64,000 bases of DNA. Origin: Myxococcales bacterium (lineage in GTDB: Bacteria > Myxococcota_A > Polyangia > Nannocystales > Nannocystaceae). This document shows positions 24,588 through 33,694 of the stretch, in pieces. Below the pieces are notes generated by a model, which did no database searches, was not told where the DNA came from, and saw only the letters and a list, made by a program, of their open reading frames with translations. The translations under genes were made by a program, and so were the position numbers. Every line of letters begins with the position of its first letter. Positions within the stretch are counted from its first letter, which is position 1. Location of the stretch: assembly GCA_020633315.1 (NCBI GenBank), contig JACKDV010000005.1, positions 310,001-374,000 on the forward strand, given 5' to 3'.

Positions 24588-25163
24588 ATGAGCGTCCTCC
24601 CGATCGCCCAGATCGGCGCGCCGGTGCTGCGCCAGCGGGCTCGCGAGCTCACCGCGGACGAGCTGGCCAGCGACGAGATCCAGGCGTTCATCGACGACCT
24701 GGTGGAGACCATGCACCACGCCAACGGGGCCGGCCTGGCCGCGATCCAGGTGTCCCGCCCGATCCGCGTGGTCGCGATCGAGGTCCACGACAACCCGCGC
24801 TACCCCTACAAGCCCAACATCCCGCTGACGATCCTGGTCAACCCCGTGCTCACCCCGCTGTCGCCGGAGCGCTTCGACAACTACGAGGGCTGCCTGTCGG
24901 TGCCCAACCTGCGCGGCGTGGTCTCGCGCCTCGCCACGCTGCGGGTCCAGGCGCTCGACCGCCACGGCGCGCCGATCGATCGCGAGGTACGGGGCATCAC
25001 CGCGGGCACCTTCCAGCACGAGGTCGACCACCTCGACGGCACCCTGTTCATCGATCGCGTGACGGACACCACCACGCTCACCACCTGGGAGGAGTTCGCC
25101 CGCCACCGCGAGCCTGCCTTCCGCGAGCAGGTGCGGGCGGTGGTCGAGCGCTGGGGATCGTGA
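24588..25163 (+). CDS. def: Peptide deformylase
   Basis: Removes the formyl group from the initiator methionine of new proteins. The 191 residues have all three family motifs in order: GAGLAAIQV, EGCLSVP and QHEVDHLDG, giving the Cys and two His metal ligands and the catalytic Glu. The gene starts three bases after the previous stop, and its own stop overlaps the GTG of the next gene, so the three genes look like one transcript. Confidence 0.96.
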   Translation: MSVLPIAQIGAPVLRQRARELTADELASDEIQAFIDDLVETMHHANGAGLAAIQVSRPIRVVAIEVHDNPRYPYKPNIPLTILVNPVLTPLSPERFDNYEGCLSVPNLRGVVSRLATLRVQALDRHGAPIDREVRGITAGTFQHEVDHLDGTLFIDRVTDTTTLTTWEEFARHREPAFREQVRAVVERWGS

Positions 25164-25867
25164 TCGAGGACGACCCCCTGCCCTTCGGGCCCTGGTGGAG
25201 CGCCTACCAGCGGCTGGTCGTCGGTGACGACGAGCTGCCGATGGTGCCGGTCGCTCTCGCGTTCAGCCACATCCTGCAGGGCGGCTACCCGTGGCTCGGC
25301 GCCGAGGCGCAGCTGCACGAGCTCGAGCAGGAAGCGGTGCGGCGCACCCTCGGCCGGCCCCCCTCCCCCGCCGCGCGGGCGATCGTGGGGCTGCTCGCCG
25401 AGCAGGGCTTCCTCGGCGACTCGGAGACCTACGAGGATCCCGCCAACAGCCTGCTCGATCGGGTGCTCGAGCGCCGCCGTGGGCTGCCCATCACGCTGTC
25501 GCTGCTCGTGATCCACCTGGGTCAGCACGCCCGCGTGCCGCTGCAGGGCATCGGCTTCCCCGGTCACTTCCTGGTGGGGATGGGCCTCGACCAGGAAGAT
25601 CCGCTGGTCTTCGATCCCTTCCGCGGCGGCCAGGAGCTCGACGGCCAAGACCTCGCCGACCTGCTGCTGCGCGCCACGGGGCGTCCCGGCGACTGGCGCT
25701 CGTTCCTGCGCCCGGCGCCGCCGCGTCGGATCCTCGAGCGGATGCTCCGCAACCTCATCGCGCACCTGCGACGCGCCCGACTGCCCCATCACGCCGAGAC
25801 GGCCGAGCGCTTGCTCGAGATGACGGAGGCACCGGAGGCTCGCATGCCCCGTCATCCCCCCGACTGA
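25160..25867 (+). CDS. SirB1/transglutaminase-like protein
   Basis: A 235-residue protein starting at a GTG that overlaps the def stop (GTGA). The central segment ERRRGLPITLSLLVIHLGQ followed by GIGFPGHFLVGM is the hallmark of the SirB1/YchA group, which has a transglutaminase-core-like fold and TPR-like helices and usually ends with ANLIAHL-type helices (here RNLIAHLRRARLPHHAE). In other bacteria such genes sit near prmC or rRNA-modification genes. The biochemical role is unknown. Confidence 0.82.
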   Translation: MIEDDPLPFGPWWSAYQRLVVGDDELPMVPVALAFSHILQGGYPWLGAEAQLHELEQEAVRRTLGRPPSPAARAIVGLLAEQGFLGDSETYEDPANSLLDRVLERRRGLPITLSLLVIHLGQHARVPLQGIGFPGHFLVGMGLDQEDPLVFDPFRGGQELDGQDLADLLLRATGRPGDWRSFLRPAPPRRILERMLRNLIAHLRRARLPHHAETAERLLEMTEAPEARMPRHPPD

Positions 25868-25967
25868 GCGCGATGGCTCCAGGGCCGCGTCCCCTGGTCC
25901 CCGGGGAGCCCGCGCGCGCCCTCGTCGCGTGCTCGCGAGCCGGTGCTAATCTCTCGGCCCCGAGCTC

Positions 25968-27518
25968 GTGCGCGCCCAACGTCGAAAGAGCCTGGCCCTC
26001 GTGGTGTCCCTGCTGGCGCATGTCTCGCTGGTGGGAGCGCCCATGGTCAAGCTCTCCTGCGTACCCGATCTCGAGCTGCCCGAGCTCGACATCGAGATGG
26101 TCGAGGTCGAGCTCATCGATCCCAACCTGCTCCAGAGCGAGGACGCGCAGGAGCTCCCCGAGAGCCCGCCGCCCGAGCCCGAGCCAACGGTCGAGCCGTC
26201 CCCGCCCGTCCCCGAGGATCCCACGGCCGAGGAGATCAAGCCGCCCGAGCCCGAGGCGGTGGAGCCCGAGCCCGAGCCCGCACCCAGGTTCGCCGAGAAG
26301 CGCTCGAAGGCCGACGAGCTCGCGCCGCCCCAGAGCACCTTCCACATGCTGCTGGTGCCCAAGAAGATCCGCGGGCTGTCCTTCGCGCAGCAGGTGCTCG
26401 ACATCATGGCGCCGCTGCCCGACTTCGAGCTGCTGATCGACGGGGGTCGCTTCGATGCGCTGCGGGACTTCGACCACATCGTCGTCGCCAGCCCCGACAT
26501 CCGCGACTGGACCCAGACCTTCCTCGCGGTCGACTACAAGCTCCCGCGCGACGAGGTGAGGCGGGCCATCGATCGCGCGGCGGCCAGCCGCGGCGAGGTG
26601 ATCGAGTGGGTGGAGGAGGACGGCCCCCTGCGCGGCAACCCGCGCCCGATCGACCCCGAGGAGGAGGATCCCGACAACCGCTGGTTCGTGTTCCTCGAGG
26701 GCAAGGTGGCGATCTACGTGCGCGAGGAGTTCCTGCCCAACATCCTGGCGGGGCCCGCCGACGACGACCGCAAGACCGCGGGCAACTTCGTGGCCAACCT
26801 GTCCCGCCTGCGGCGCTTCTCGGCGCGTCAGCCCCGGGCGGGGATGCAGCTCATCATCAACGGCATCCGCCGATCGGTCCGGGGCACCCCCAAGATCGGC
26901 GGCAAGCCCCTGCCCTTCGAGATCCCCGACGGCTTCGAGCTGAGCGCCTCGGCCGAGGAGGAGCCCGAGGTGCTGCTGCGCCTGGTGTTCGACGACGTGG
27001 TCGAGGCCAAGGCCTTCGTCAACTGGTGGGACGTGGAGCTGCGCGCCATCATCGACGACAGCCTGGCCATCAAGCTGCAGGCGGGCTGGATGTACGATCT
27101 GTTCGAGCTCGCTCGCGACGGCAAGGAGGTCCGGCTCACCGGGGTGATGACCACCAGCCAGGCCGAGAAGGTCATGCAGTTCGCCGCGGACGGATCGCGG
27201 CGCGTGGCCAAGAAGACCCCCGAGGAGATCGAGCAGATGCGCCAGCGTCGCATCGAGGCCATGAAGGCGCGGCGCGGCGGCAAGCTGCCCCCCTCGGCCC
27301 TCGACCCCGAGCCCGAGCCCGACACGCCCGCGGAGCCCGACACGCCCGCGGAGCCCGACACGCCGAGAGATCCCCCCTCCACCCCCGCGGACCCGCCTCC
27401 GGCGCCGTCGGAGGCCCCTCCCGGTGCAGGCCAGCCTGCGCCTGGACCCAGCGGTACCACGCTAAAACCCACCAAACCCACCGCCGACGGTGGAGACGGC
27501 GACCCAGACCCCGGCTAA
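25968..27518 (+). CDS. Pro/Glu-rich single-pass envelope protein, unknown
   Basis: A 516-residue protein from GTG 25968. The N-terminal hydrophobic helix (LALVVSLLAHVSLVGAPMV) resembles a TonB-type anchor and is followed by an acidic Pro/Glu-rich stretch (residues about 55-105), as in TonB-like or periplasm-spanning proteins. The middle 320 residues are a folded region of unknown family. The C-terminus has three tandem EPDTPA units (27316-27366) and a Pro/Gly tail. It precedes an AgmX/PglI-like gene on the same strand; a hairpin lies between them. Confidence 0.7.
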   Translation: MRAQRRKSLALVVSLLAHVSLVGAPMVKLSCVPDLELPELDIEMVEVELIDPNLLQSEDAQELPESPPPEPEPTVEPSPPVPEDPTAEEIKPPEPEAVEPEPEPAPRFAEKRSKADELAPPQSTFHMLLVPKKIRGLSFAQQVLDIMAPLPDFELLIDGGRFDALRDFDHIVVASPDIRDWTQTFLAVDYKLPRDEVRRAIDRAAASRGEVIEWVEEDGPLRGNPRPIDPEEEDPDNRWFVFLEGKVAIYVREEFLPNILAGPADDDRKTAGNFVANLSRLRRFSARQPRAGMQLIINGIRRSVRGTPKIGGKPLPFEIPDGFELSASAEEEPEVLLRLVFDDVVEAKAFVNWWDVELRAIIDDSLAIKLQAGWMYDLFELARDGKEVRLTGVMTTSQAEKVMQFAADGSRRVAKKTPEEIEQMRQRRIEAMKARRGGKLPPSALDPEPEPDTPAEPDTPAEPDTPRDPPSTPADPPPAPSEAPPGAGQPAPGPSGTTLKPTKPTADGGDGDPDPG

Positions 27519-27562
27519 ATTGCGCGGAAGCGCGGCACCGGTTAGGGATCACGGGTCGTTAG

Positions 27563-27578
27563 ACCCCTCGTGGGGTTT
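27563..27578 (+). terminator. Terminator-like hairpin
   Basis: ACCCC-TCGT-GGGGT followed by TTG, in the 120-bp gap before the AgmX-like gene. A second small hairpin (GTCCG/CGGAC, 27581-27596) comes right after it. The first is a plausible weak intrinsic terminator for the 25968 gene. Confidence 0.5.
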
Positions 27579-27638
27579 GCGTCCGACTTTGCGGACGTCG
27601 CGCGGCCTGCTCAACGCGAAGCAACTCAGGTAAGCAGA

Positions 27639-29219
27639 ATGGACACGGGCTCGAATCAGAACGACGACAACTCGCCGCAGGATGACTCGGAGAGCTCGGG
27701 GCTCGCCGACATCCTCGAGGTCGCCGAGGCGTTGGGAGACGACGACGACGAGCTCGACGGCGACGACGAGCTCGACAGCGTGGGACCGAGCAAGGGCGCG
27801 GCCGCGGCCATGGTCGGCGGCGACGAAGGGGCCGCGGCTCCCAAGGCGCCGCCCATGCCTCCGCCCCCGCCGCCCAAGGCGGAGCCGAAGGCCAAGGCCG
27901 CCCCGCCTCCGCCTCCACCCGCCGAGAAGAAGACCGTGGCCCCTCCGCCCCCGCCCCCGGCCGAGGAGGATCCCGAGGTCGCGCTCGCGCGAGCCCAGGC
28001 CGAGATCGCCAAGGCCGAAGCGGCGGCCAAGCTCGCCGAGGCCCAGGCCAAGCTCGCCGAGGCCAAGGCCAAGCTCGCCGCGGCCGAGGCCAAGAAGTCG
28101 GGGGCCCACGCCGCCGCGAAGGCGGTCGAGGCCAAGGCCGACGAGGATCCCCTGGGCGCGCTGCTCAAGCCTCCCTCCAAGGAGGAGAAGGAGCTCGAGA
28201 AGGCGCGAGCCAAGGCGGCGGCGCAGGCCAAGGCCGCCAAGGCGGTGGAGAACGACGACCCGCTCGGCGTGCTCCTGTCGCCGGTGGACGACGAGGACGA
28301 CGACGAGGACAGCGGGGCGGTCGTGGTCGCGCCGCTGGCCTCCGCCTCCACCAGCGCAGCGGCCTCGATGTCTGGCGTCAAGGCGGCCGCCGCGTCGACG
28401 GCCGGCGCCAGCGTGGCTCCCGTCGCAGCCCAGGCCCACAAGGAGGAGGGCGGCGGCAACAAGATGATCCTCCTCGCCATCGCCCTTCTGTTGGTGGGCG
28501 GCGTGGTGTTCTGGATCGTCAGCCAGAACGGCAAGGGCGAGGAGGAGGTGGCCAAGGCCCCGCCCCCGCCCGCCCCGGCTCCCGCCAAGGCCGAGCCGGA
28601 GCCAGAGCCCGAGCCGGAGCCAGAGCCCGTGGTGGGCGGCAGCACCGGTGAGGAGGGCACCGGCACGGGCACCGGCACCGGTACCGACACGGGCGACGGC
28701 AGCAGCAGCGGCGGCGAGCCCGAGCCCGAGGGCGACGACTTCGGCGGCAGCCGGACCGTGGCGAGGGTCAAGAAGGCCCGCAAGAAGAGCGACGGCCCTG
28801 CCCCCTACGCCGACTACGACGCCGACGACAAGGGCGCGGTCGATCCCTTCAACGCCGGCAAGGCCGACTGCGTGTTCAATCCCAACGCGCCGGGCTGCAA
28901 GGGCAAGTCGAGCGGACCGGGGCTCAAGGATCTCGACGCCACCCTGCCCGACAAGCTCAGCCAGTCGCAGATCCGCAAGGCGCTCAGCCGGGCCAAGAAC
29001 AAGGCCAAGGACGACTGCGCGCAGTTCGGGGCCAACCCCGGCGACATCGTGCGGGTGAAGCTGTCGATCGAGGGCGACACGGGCAAGGTGCTCTCGGCCG
29101 ACCCCGAGCCCCCGCACAACAACGCGCTGGGTGCCTGCGTGGCCGGCAAGCTCGAGACCGCCGTGTTCCCGCGCTTCCTGAGCGAGCAGCAGGGCACCAC
29201 CTTCCCGGTGACCTTCTAG
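27639..29219 (+). CDS. AgmX/PglI C-terminal-domain protein (gliding/TonB-like)
   Basis: A 526-residue protein. The acidic N-terminus is followed by Pro-rich blocks and a charged Ala/Glu/Lys helix of about 60 residues (EAAAKLAEAQAKLAEAKAKL), probably coiled coil. A single membrane helix near residue 285 (MILLAIALLLVGGVVFWIV) comes next, then a Pro/Glu and Gly/Thr-rich periplasmic linker, and last a roughly 90-residue domain (VRVKLSIEGDTGKVLSA onward) of the AgmX/PglI or TonB C-terminal type. In Myxococcus this family acts in adventurous gliding and envelope complexes. ATG 27639 was chosen because the extra upstream frame overlaps the hairpin. Confidence 0.78.
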   Translation: MDTGSNQNDDNSPQDDSESSGLADILEVAEALGDDDDELDGDDELDSVGPSKGAAAAMVGGDEGAAAPKAPPMPPPPPPKAEPKAKAAPPPPPPAEKKTVAPPPPPPAEEDPEVALARAQAEIAKAEAAAKLAEAQAKLAEAKAKLAAAEAKKSGAHAAAKAVEAKADEDPLGALLKPPSKEEKELEKARAKAAAQAKAAKAVENDDPLGVLLSPVDDEDDDEDSGAVVVAPLASASTSAAASMSGVKAAAASTAGASVAPVAAQAHKEEGGGNKMILLAIALLLVGGVVFWIVSQNGKGEEEVAKAPPPPAPAPAKAEPEPEPEPEPEPVVGGSTGEEGTGTGTGTGTDTGDGSSSGGEPEPEGDDFGGSRTVARVKKARKKSDGPAPYADYDADDKGAVDPFNAGKADCVFNPNAPGCKGKSSGPGLKDLDATLPDKLSQSQIRKALSRAKNKAKDDCAQFGANPGDIVRVKLSIEGDTGKVLSADPEPPHNNALGACVAGKLETAVFPRFLSEQQGTTFPVTF

Positions 29220-29289
29220 CCGCCGGCCCTCGCCGGCCCTCGAGGCCCGTGCCCTGCCGACGGCGGGACGCGGGCCTCGCTGCTCTCGG

Positions 29290-29458
29290 CTCCCGACACG
29301 ACGGTGGCACCAGCGACCCGCCCACTCCCGCCGCGATCGCGACTCCTGACACGACGGTGGCAGCAGCGGCCTGCCCACTCCCGCCGCGATCGCGACTCCT
29401 GACACGACGGTGGCACCAGAGGCGCGGGGTCGCCCGGGCTGGTGACACGATGCTGTCA
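29290..29458. repeat. Array of four operator-like palindromes in 53-bp repeats
   Basis: The pattern nGACA-N6-TGnCA occurs at 29294-29309, 29347-29362, 29400-29415 and 29443-29458. The first three lie in near-identical direct repeats of 53 bp (each holding CACGACGGTGGCA and ACTCCCGCCGCGATCGCGAC). The last is a perfect TGACA-N6-TGTCA, 25 bp before the VOC start codon. Spacings of 53, 53 and 43 bp approximate whole helical turns. They are likely binding sites for the WYL regulator encoded downstream. Confidence 0.65.
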
Positions 29459-29483
29459 GCAGCGATGCCGTAGCTTGACTCGC

Positions 29484-29891
29484 ATGAACGCGAACAAGCT
29501 CTTCCCCCTCATCGTCACCGACAAGCTGGCCGAGACCAAGGCGTACTACACCGCCAAGGCGGGCTTCACCGTGACCGTCGACATGGATGGCTATCTGCAG
29601 GTGCGCCACGGCGGCGAGGACGGCCCCGAGCTGTGCTTCATGCGTCCGTGCAGCGAGAGCCCGATCGGCCCCACGCGGCCCTTCGACGGCCAGGGCCTCA
29701 TCGTCAGCATCCCCACCCCGGATGCCGACGCCAAGCACGACCAGCTGCGAGCACGCGGAGCCGACATCGTCGCCGAGCCCTCCGACAAGCCGTGGGGCTG
29801 GCGCAGCTTCATGGCCGAGGATCCGAACGGCGTGCGGCTGGACTTCTTCCACGTCCAGGCCCAAAGTGCGGTCGCGGATGCGACGGGCTGA
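29484..29891 (+). CDS. VOC-family (glyoxalase/bleomycin-resistance fold) protein
   Basis: A 135-residue protein starting MNANKLFPLIVTDKLAETKA, with the paired beta-alpha-beta-beta-beta modules of the vicinal oxygen chelate fold (FYxxKxGF-like AYYTAKAGFTVTV, and AEDPNGVRLDFFHV at the end). Substrate unknown. The 3' end overlaps the WYL regulator gene by 14 bases. The TGACA-N6-TGTCA site in the upstream region suggests the pair is autoregulated. Confidence 0.85.
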   Translation: MNANKLFPLIVTDKLAETKAYYTAKAGFTVTVDMDGYLQVRHGGEDGPELCFMRPCSESPIGPTRPFDGQGLIVSIPTPDADAKHDQLRARGADIVAEPSDKPWGWRSFMAEDPNGVRLDFFHVQAQSAVADATG

Positions 29892-30558
29892 CCGACTGTT
29901 CCAGATCGTCCAGATCCTCCAGCACCGTCGCGTCACCACCGCGGCGAAGATCGCCGAGCGGCTGCAGGTCTCGGAGCGTACCGTCTACCGAGACATCCGA
30001 GACCTCAGCCTCTCGGGGGTGCCCATCGAGGGCGAGGCCGGGGTGGGCTACCGCCTCGGCAAGGACTTCGAGCTGCCTCCACTCATGTTCACCGTAGACG
30101 AGATCCAAGCCCTGGTGCTGGGGGCCCGCATGGTCGAGAGCTGGGCCGATGAGGCGCTCGAGCGGGCGGCCCAGAGCGCGCTCGAGAAGGTCGAGGCGGC
30201 CCTGCCCGAGTCCGAGCGCGGGCGCGTGCACAACACCGCCCTGTTCTCGCTGTCGTTCCACGTGCCCGACGGCGTCCGCCAATACATGGGCCAGCTCCGC
30301 GAGCTGATCCACGACCACCGCCGCGTGACCCTGAGCTACCGCGATCGCCAGGGCCAGGCCACCACCCGCACCGTCCGTCCGCTGGGGCTGTACTTCTGGG
30401 GCAGCACCTGGACCCTGGGAGCGTGGTGCGAGCTGCGGGAGGACTTCCGCAACTTCCGTGTCGATCGCATCGACGAGCTTCGGGCCCTCGACTCCACCTT
30501 CGAGCTGGTGTCCCCCGTGACCCTCGAGGACTACGTGCGCGCCATGGCGGGCGAGTAG
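29878..30558 (+). CDS. HTH_11/WYL-domain transcriptional regulator
   Basis: A 226-residue YafY/DeoR-like regulator. Residues about 5-60 form the winged helix-turn-helix (VTTAAKIAERLQVSERTVYR), and residues about 135-200 form the ligand-binding WYL domain (VTLSYRDRQGQATTRTVRPLG, FRVDRI). The start overlaps the VOC gene, so the two are co-translated. It probably binds the palindromes at 29294-29458; whether it represses or activates is not shown. Confidence 0.9.
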   Translation: MRRADRLFQIVQILQHRRVTTAAKIAERLQVSERTVYRDIRDLSLSGVPIEGEAGVGYRLGKDFELPPLMFTVDEIQALVLGARMVESWADEALERAAQSALEKVEAALPESERGRVHNTALFSLSFHVPDGVRQYMGQLRELIHDHRRVTLSYRDRQGQATTRTVRPLGLYFWGSTWTLGAWCELREDFRNFRVDRIDELRALDSTFELVSPVTLEDYVRAMAGE

Positions 30559-30582
30559 ACGACCCCGGCCTCGTCTCGCCCT

Positions 30583-30603
30583 CCCCGTCGGGGCGGGACG
30601 GGG
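30583..30603 (+). terminator. Hairpin after the WYL gene
   Basis: CCCCGTC (30583-30589) pairs with GACGGGG (30597-30603) 25 bases after the stop codon, followed by TGCATTT. It fits a transcription end for the VOC-WYL unit. Confidence 0.5.
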
Positions 30604-30712
30604 TGCATTTCCTGCATGCCCTCGCGCCCCCGGGCTCCGCATCCTGCGTCTCCTCGCGACCCGAGCTGCCGTACCCTGCGGATCCACCGACGAGACGCGA
30701 GGAGGCAGCAGC

Positions 30713-31783
30713 ATGGCCAAGGTCGACCTACACCTGGAGAACGAGACCGAGCTCGACATCGAGGTTCGGGCCTACGTGGAGCACCCCCGCCACGCGCCCG
30801 AGGAGCTGGCGCTGGGCAACATCCCCGCCGACGGCGAGCGGGCGGAGACCGACATCCCGGCGCGGCGCGGCGGCTCGATCGCGGTGCGGGCCTTCCACCT
30901 CGGCCAGCAGGTGTTCCAGTGGCGGCACACGATCTCGTCGTACAACGAGGTCTTCACCGTCTCGATCTCCCTGCAGAAGGGCCAGCAGATCCAGGACCCC
31001 GACGACGCGCTGTCGCTCATCAACTCCGTGTTCGGCAACCTCGGCTCGGGCAAGGGTCTGGGCCCCATCGGGCTCGAGAACGCCTTGCAGACCACCCTGG
31101 GCTCGCTCGTGGTGCTCAACGAGGACGGCTCCACCTCCTACGAGCTGTCCCCCCGCAGCTTCTCCTCCGAGGTGAGGCTCGAGGACTTCAAGTACTTCCA
31201 GATGGAGAGCTCCAAGCACGTGGAGGTCACCGGGGAGGTGGGGGCCAACTTCGGCGCCGCCCTGGGCGTGCTCGCCAAGCTCGGGCTCGACGTGACCGGC
31301 TCGGCCGTCTATCGCGTGGCCTGGGACATGCAGAGCTTCGGGCCGTACAAGAAGCCCGAGGAGCCCGGCTGGAGCGTGGCCGAGGCGATGACCAAGCTGC
31401 CTCCCGAGCAGGTGCAGGCCATCGACACCGCGCTCGCCAACAACCCCGGCAGCAAGCTGCTCTACGTCAACCGGATCTTCGCGATCGAGAGCGCGGCCTT
31501 CTCGGTGCTGCGCGCGAGCAAGAACCAGGGCAAGTTCGACTTCGGCTCCAACTTCTTCAACGGCGGCGCCTACTGGAGCTTCGAGAACAGCTACCAGGAG
31601 GTGAAGTCGATGAGCCAGGTGGTGATCAACGCCTCGGGCATCGAGCTGCGCAGCCACGATCGCGGCAAGGGGCTGACCGATCGCCTGCGCGTCACCCGGG
31701 ACCACAGCCCGGGGGCGATTCCTGCCGACCTGCCCGAGGTGTTCGTCGACGACCGCGCGCTCAGCCCGCGAGCCCGGCGATGA
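30713..31783 (+). CDS. Conserved-looking protein of unknown function
   Basis: 356 residues, no signal peptide and no membrane helix; the ribosome site GAGGAGG is seven bases before the ATG. The first 80 residues are beta-strand rich (VDLHLENETELDIEVRAYVE). The middle is helical with Gly-rich segments (VTGEVGANFGAALGVLAKLG) that could insert into or pack against membranes, and the C-terminus is again beta-like. The distribution is loosely like pore-forming or aerolysin-type folds, but I see no diagnostic motif. It stands alone between hairpin 30583 and the next lipoprotein gene. Confidence 0.7.
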   Translation: MAKVDLHLENETELDIEVRAYVEHPRHAPEELALGNIPADGERAETDIPARRGGSIAVRAFHLGQQVFQWRHTISSYNEVFTVSISLQKGQQIQDPDDALSLINSVFGNLGSGKGLGPIGLENALQTTLGSLVVLNEDGSTSYELSPRSFSSEVRLEDFKYFQMESSKHVEVTGEVGANFGAALGVLAKLGLDVTGSAVYRVAWDMQSFGPYKKPEEPGWSVAEAMTKLPPEQVQAIDTALANNPGSKLLYVNRIFAIESAAFSVLRASKNQGKFDFGSNFFNGGAYWSFENSYQEVKSMSQVVINASGIELRSHDRGKGLTDRLRVTRDHSPGAIPADLPEVFVDDRALSPRARR

Positions 31784-31832
31784 GCGTTCCGACGGCTTGT
31801 CGATCCCGATTCCCTCGTGGTTCAATGGATCC

Positions 31833-32555
31833 ATGAGCGTTCGGGGGCTCGTCGTCGTGCTGTGCTGGTCGCTGGGTTGCTACGTGGGCCCGAGCGGCGT
31901 CGGCAACGAGACCGATGCCGAGGGCTCGAGCGGAGGCCAGGGCTCGGGCTCCGGCAACGAGACCAACGCCACCAACACGACCAACACGACCAACCCCGCG
32001 ACCACCAACCCCGGCACCGACGGCGGCCCCACCAGCGACTCGCAGGGCTCGACCGACGGGAGCTCGGGCGACGGCGCGGCCGATTCCGGGGAGTCGAGCG
32101 GCGGCGAGATGAGCGGCTGCGAGAGCGGGCCCCTGGCCGCGCCGATCCCCGGCTGCGCCCCCAGCCCGCCGCCGAGCACCGGCGACATCCACCAGGACTG
32201 CGTCGATCGGATCAACCAGTTCCGCTGGGAGTGCCAGTGCCTGCCCCCGCTGGCGCGCTGGAACGCGGCCGAGGACTGCACCGACCAGCAGAGCGCCAAC
32301 GATCAGAACGGCGGCGGCCCGCACGGCAACTTCGGCGCCTGCGGAGAGAATGCCCAGAACACCTGTCCCAACTGGGGCTCGGAGAACCAGATCATCAGCG
32401 GCTGCCTGCAGGCGATGTGGGACGAGGGCCCGGGCGAGCCGTTCTCGGCCCACGGCCACTACATCAACATGTCGAGCACCACCTACACGCGGGTGGCCTG
32501 CGGCTTCTCGTCCAGCGGCAGCGGCGTGTGGTCCAACCAGAACTTCTCGCCCTGA
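31833..32555 (+). CDS. CAP/SCP-domain lipoprotein
   Basis: 240 residues. The lipobox is CWSLGC, followed by a roughly 75-residue Ser/Gly/Thr/Asn linker with Asn-Thr repeats. The C-terminal domain has the marks of the cysteine-rich secretory protein (CAP) superfamily: DRINQFRWECQC, FGACGENAQN, CLQAMWDEG and GHYINMSSTTYTRVACGF. These domains are secreted and often bind lipids or sterols. ATG 31833 gives a clean signal peptide, whereas the upstream in-frame ATG adds twelve residues without purpose. Confidence 0.85.
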   Translation: MSVRGLVVVLCWSLGCYVGPSGVGNETDAEGSSGGQGSGSGNETNATNTTNTTNPATTNPGTDGGPTSDSQGSTDGSSGDGAADSGESSGGEMSGCESGPLAAPIPGCAPSPPPSTGDIHQDCVDRINQFRWECQCLPPLARWNAAEDCTDQQSANDQNGGGPHGNFGACGENAQNTCPNWGSENQIISGCLQAMWDEGPGEPFSAHGHYINMSSTTYTRVACGFSSSGSGVWSNQNFSP

Positions 32556-32595
32556 GCCCGGCGCCCCGCGCCCCGCGCCGTGATCGAGCCCTCGC

Positions 32596-33585
32596 CTACG
32601 CGGCCGCCCGCGGGCCCCAGCGGTTGGCCCGTGCGATCACCCCGAAGTCGTTGCGCCGCACGCCCTGCCGCAGCATCTCGGCGTGGGCCGCCTCGGCCAC
32701 CATCTGCCGCAGATAGAACGGCTGCTGCACCACGAAGTGGTGCACGATGTGGGTGCTGCCGAAGTTGAAGCAGTAGAGCTGCATCGGCCACAGCAGCGGG
32801 TGGTCGAGGATCTGGTTCTGGTAGAAGACGTCGCCCTCGGGGATGTCGCCGTAGTAGTGGCAGTACGACGACACCAGGGCCAGGCAGCCCTGGCGGATCA
32901 CGTTGGGCGCCACCCACAGCACCATCAGCGCGTCGAGCAGATGCACCAGCCCCGCGGGCAGCCAGCCGGGCGCCAGCGCGTCGAGCAGGTGCAGCGGCGG
33001 CTGGAGGAACAGCACCAGGGCGAAGGTCACGAACTGCGGCGCCGACTTGCGGATGCCCCACATCACGTGGAACTTGGGATCGGCCCGCTTGATGCTGGCC
33101 AGCACCGGGTAGGCGAAGATCGGATGGATCGCGATCAGCACCCGGAACCACCCCGGCCGCAGCCCCAGGCCGATCATCCGCTCCTCGGCGTCGTCGGGCT
33201 GGCCGCTGCGTCGGTGGTGCCGCAGGTGCACCACCCGGCGGTACCACGGGCTCGCGTTGAGCTTGGACCACCAGATCACGTGGAACATGAGCGCCTGGAT
33301 CCGCTCGCGCCCCTTGAAGTACTGGTTGTGGATGAGGTCGTGCTCGAGCTCGTGCAGGATGGAGACGGGCAGGCCGATCAGCAGCACGGGGGCCCACCAC
33401 GGCAGGGCGCCCGCGAGGTAGCCCCCGGCGATCGCCGTCATGGCGAGCAGGCTGCCCACGAACGCGGCCAGGCCCAGCGCGTCCTGGTGCGCGAGCCAGC
33501 GGTGCCGCGCTCGCAGCCGCTTCTCCTCGGCCACGATCGCGCGGTTGATCGCCTTGATCCGCTCGCGGGTGCTCGGCTCGGCCAC
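32596..33585 (-). CDS. Membrane fatty-acid desaturase-family protein
   Basis: 329 residues with four or more membrane helices and three histidine clusters: HELEHD, HLRHH and HIVHH. These form the di-iron site of the membrane desaturase/hydroxylase superfamily. It may desaturate or hydroxylate fatty acyl chains or a related lipid. The gene lies about 110 bp downstream of the GGDEF-EAL gene on the same strand, with no obvious functional link. Confidence 0.88.
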   Translation of the reverse strand: MAEPSTRERIKAINRAIVAEEKRLRARHRWLAHQDALGLAAFVGSLLAMTAIAGGYLAGALPWWAPVLLIGLPVSILHELEHDLIHNQYFKGRERIQALMFHVIWWSKLNASPWYRRVVHLRHHRRSGQPDDAEERMIGLGLRPGWFRVLIAIHPIFAYPVLASIKRADPKFHVMWGIRKSAPQFVTFALVLFLQPPLHLLDALAPGWLPAGLVHLLDALMVLWVAPNVIRQGCLALVSSYCHYYGDIPEGDVFYQNQILDHPLLWPMQLYCFNFGSTHIVHHFVVQQPFYLRQMVAEAAHAEMLRQGVRRNDFGVIARANRWGPRAAA

Positions 33586-33694
33586 GGCGCGAATGTAGCA
33601 GCCCGGCCACGCCCCCGGCCGGGCCGCTTCGGCGCGTGACGGGACCGTGTTCCGGCCGCCCGCGCGTGAGGGCGGCGCGGACGGGCCCGTGCGA

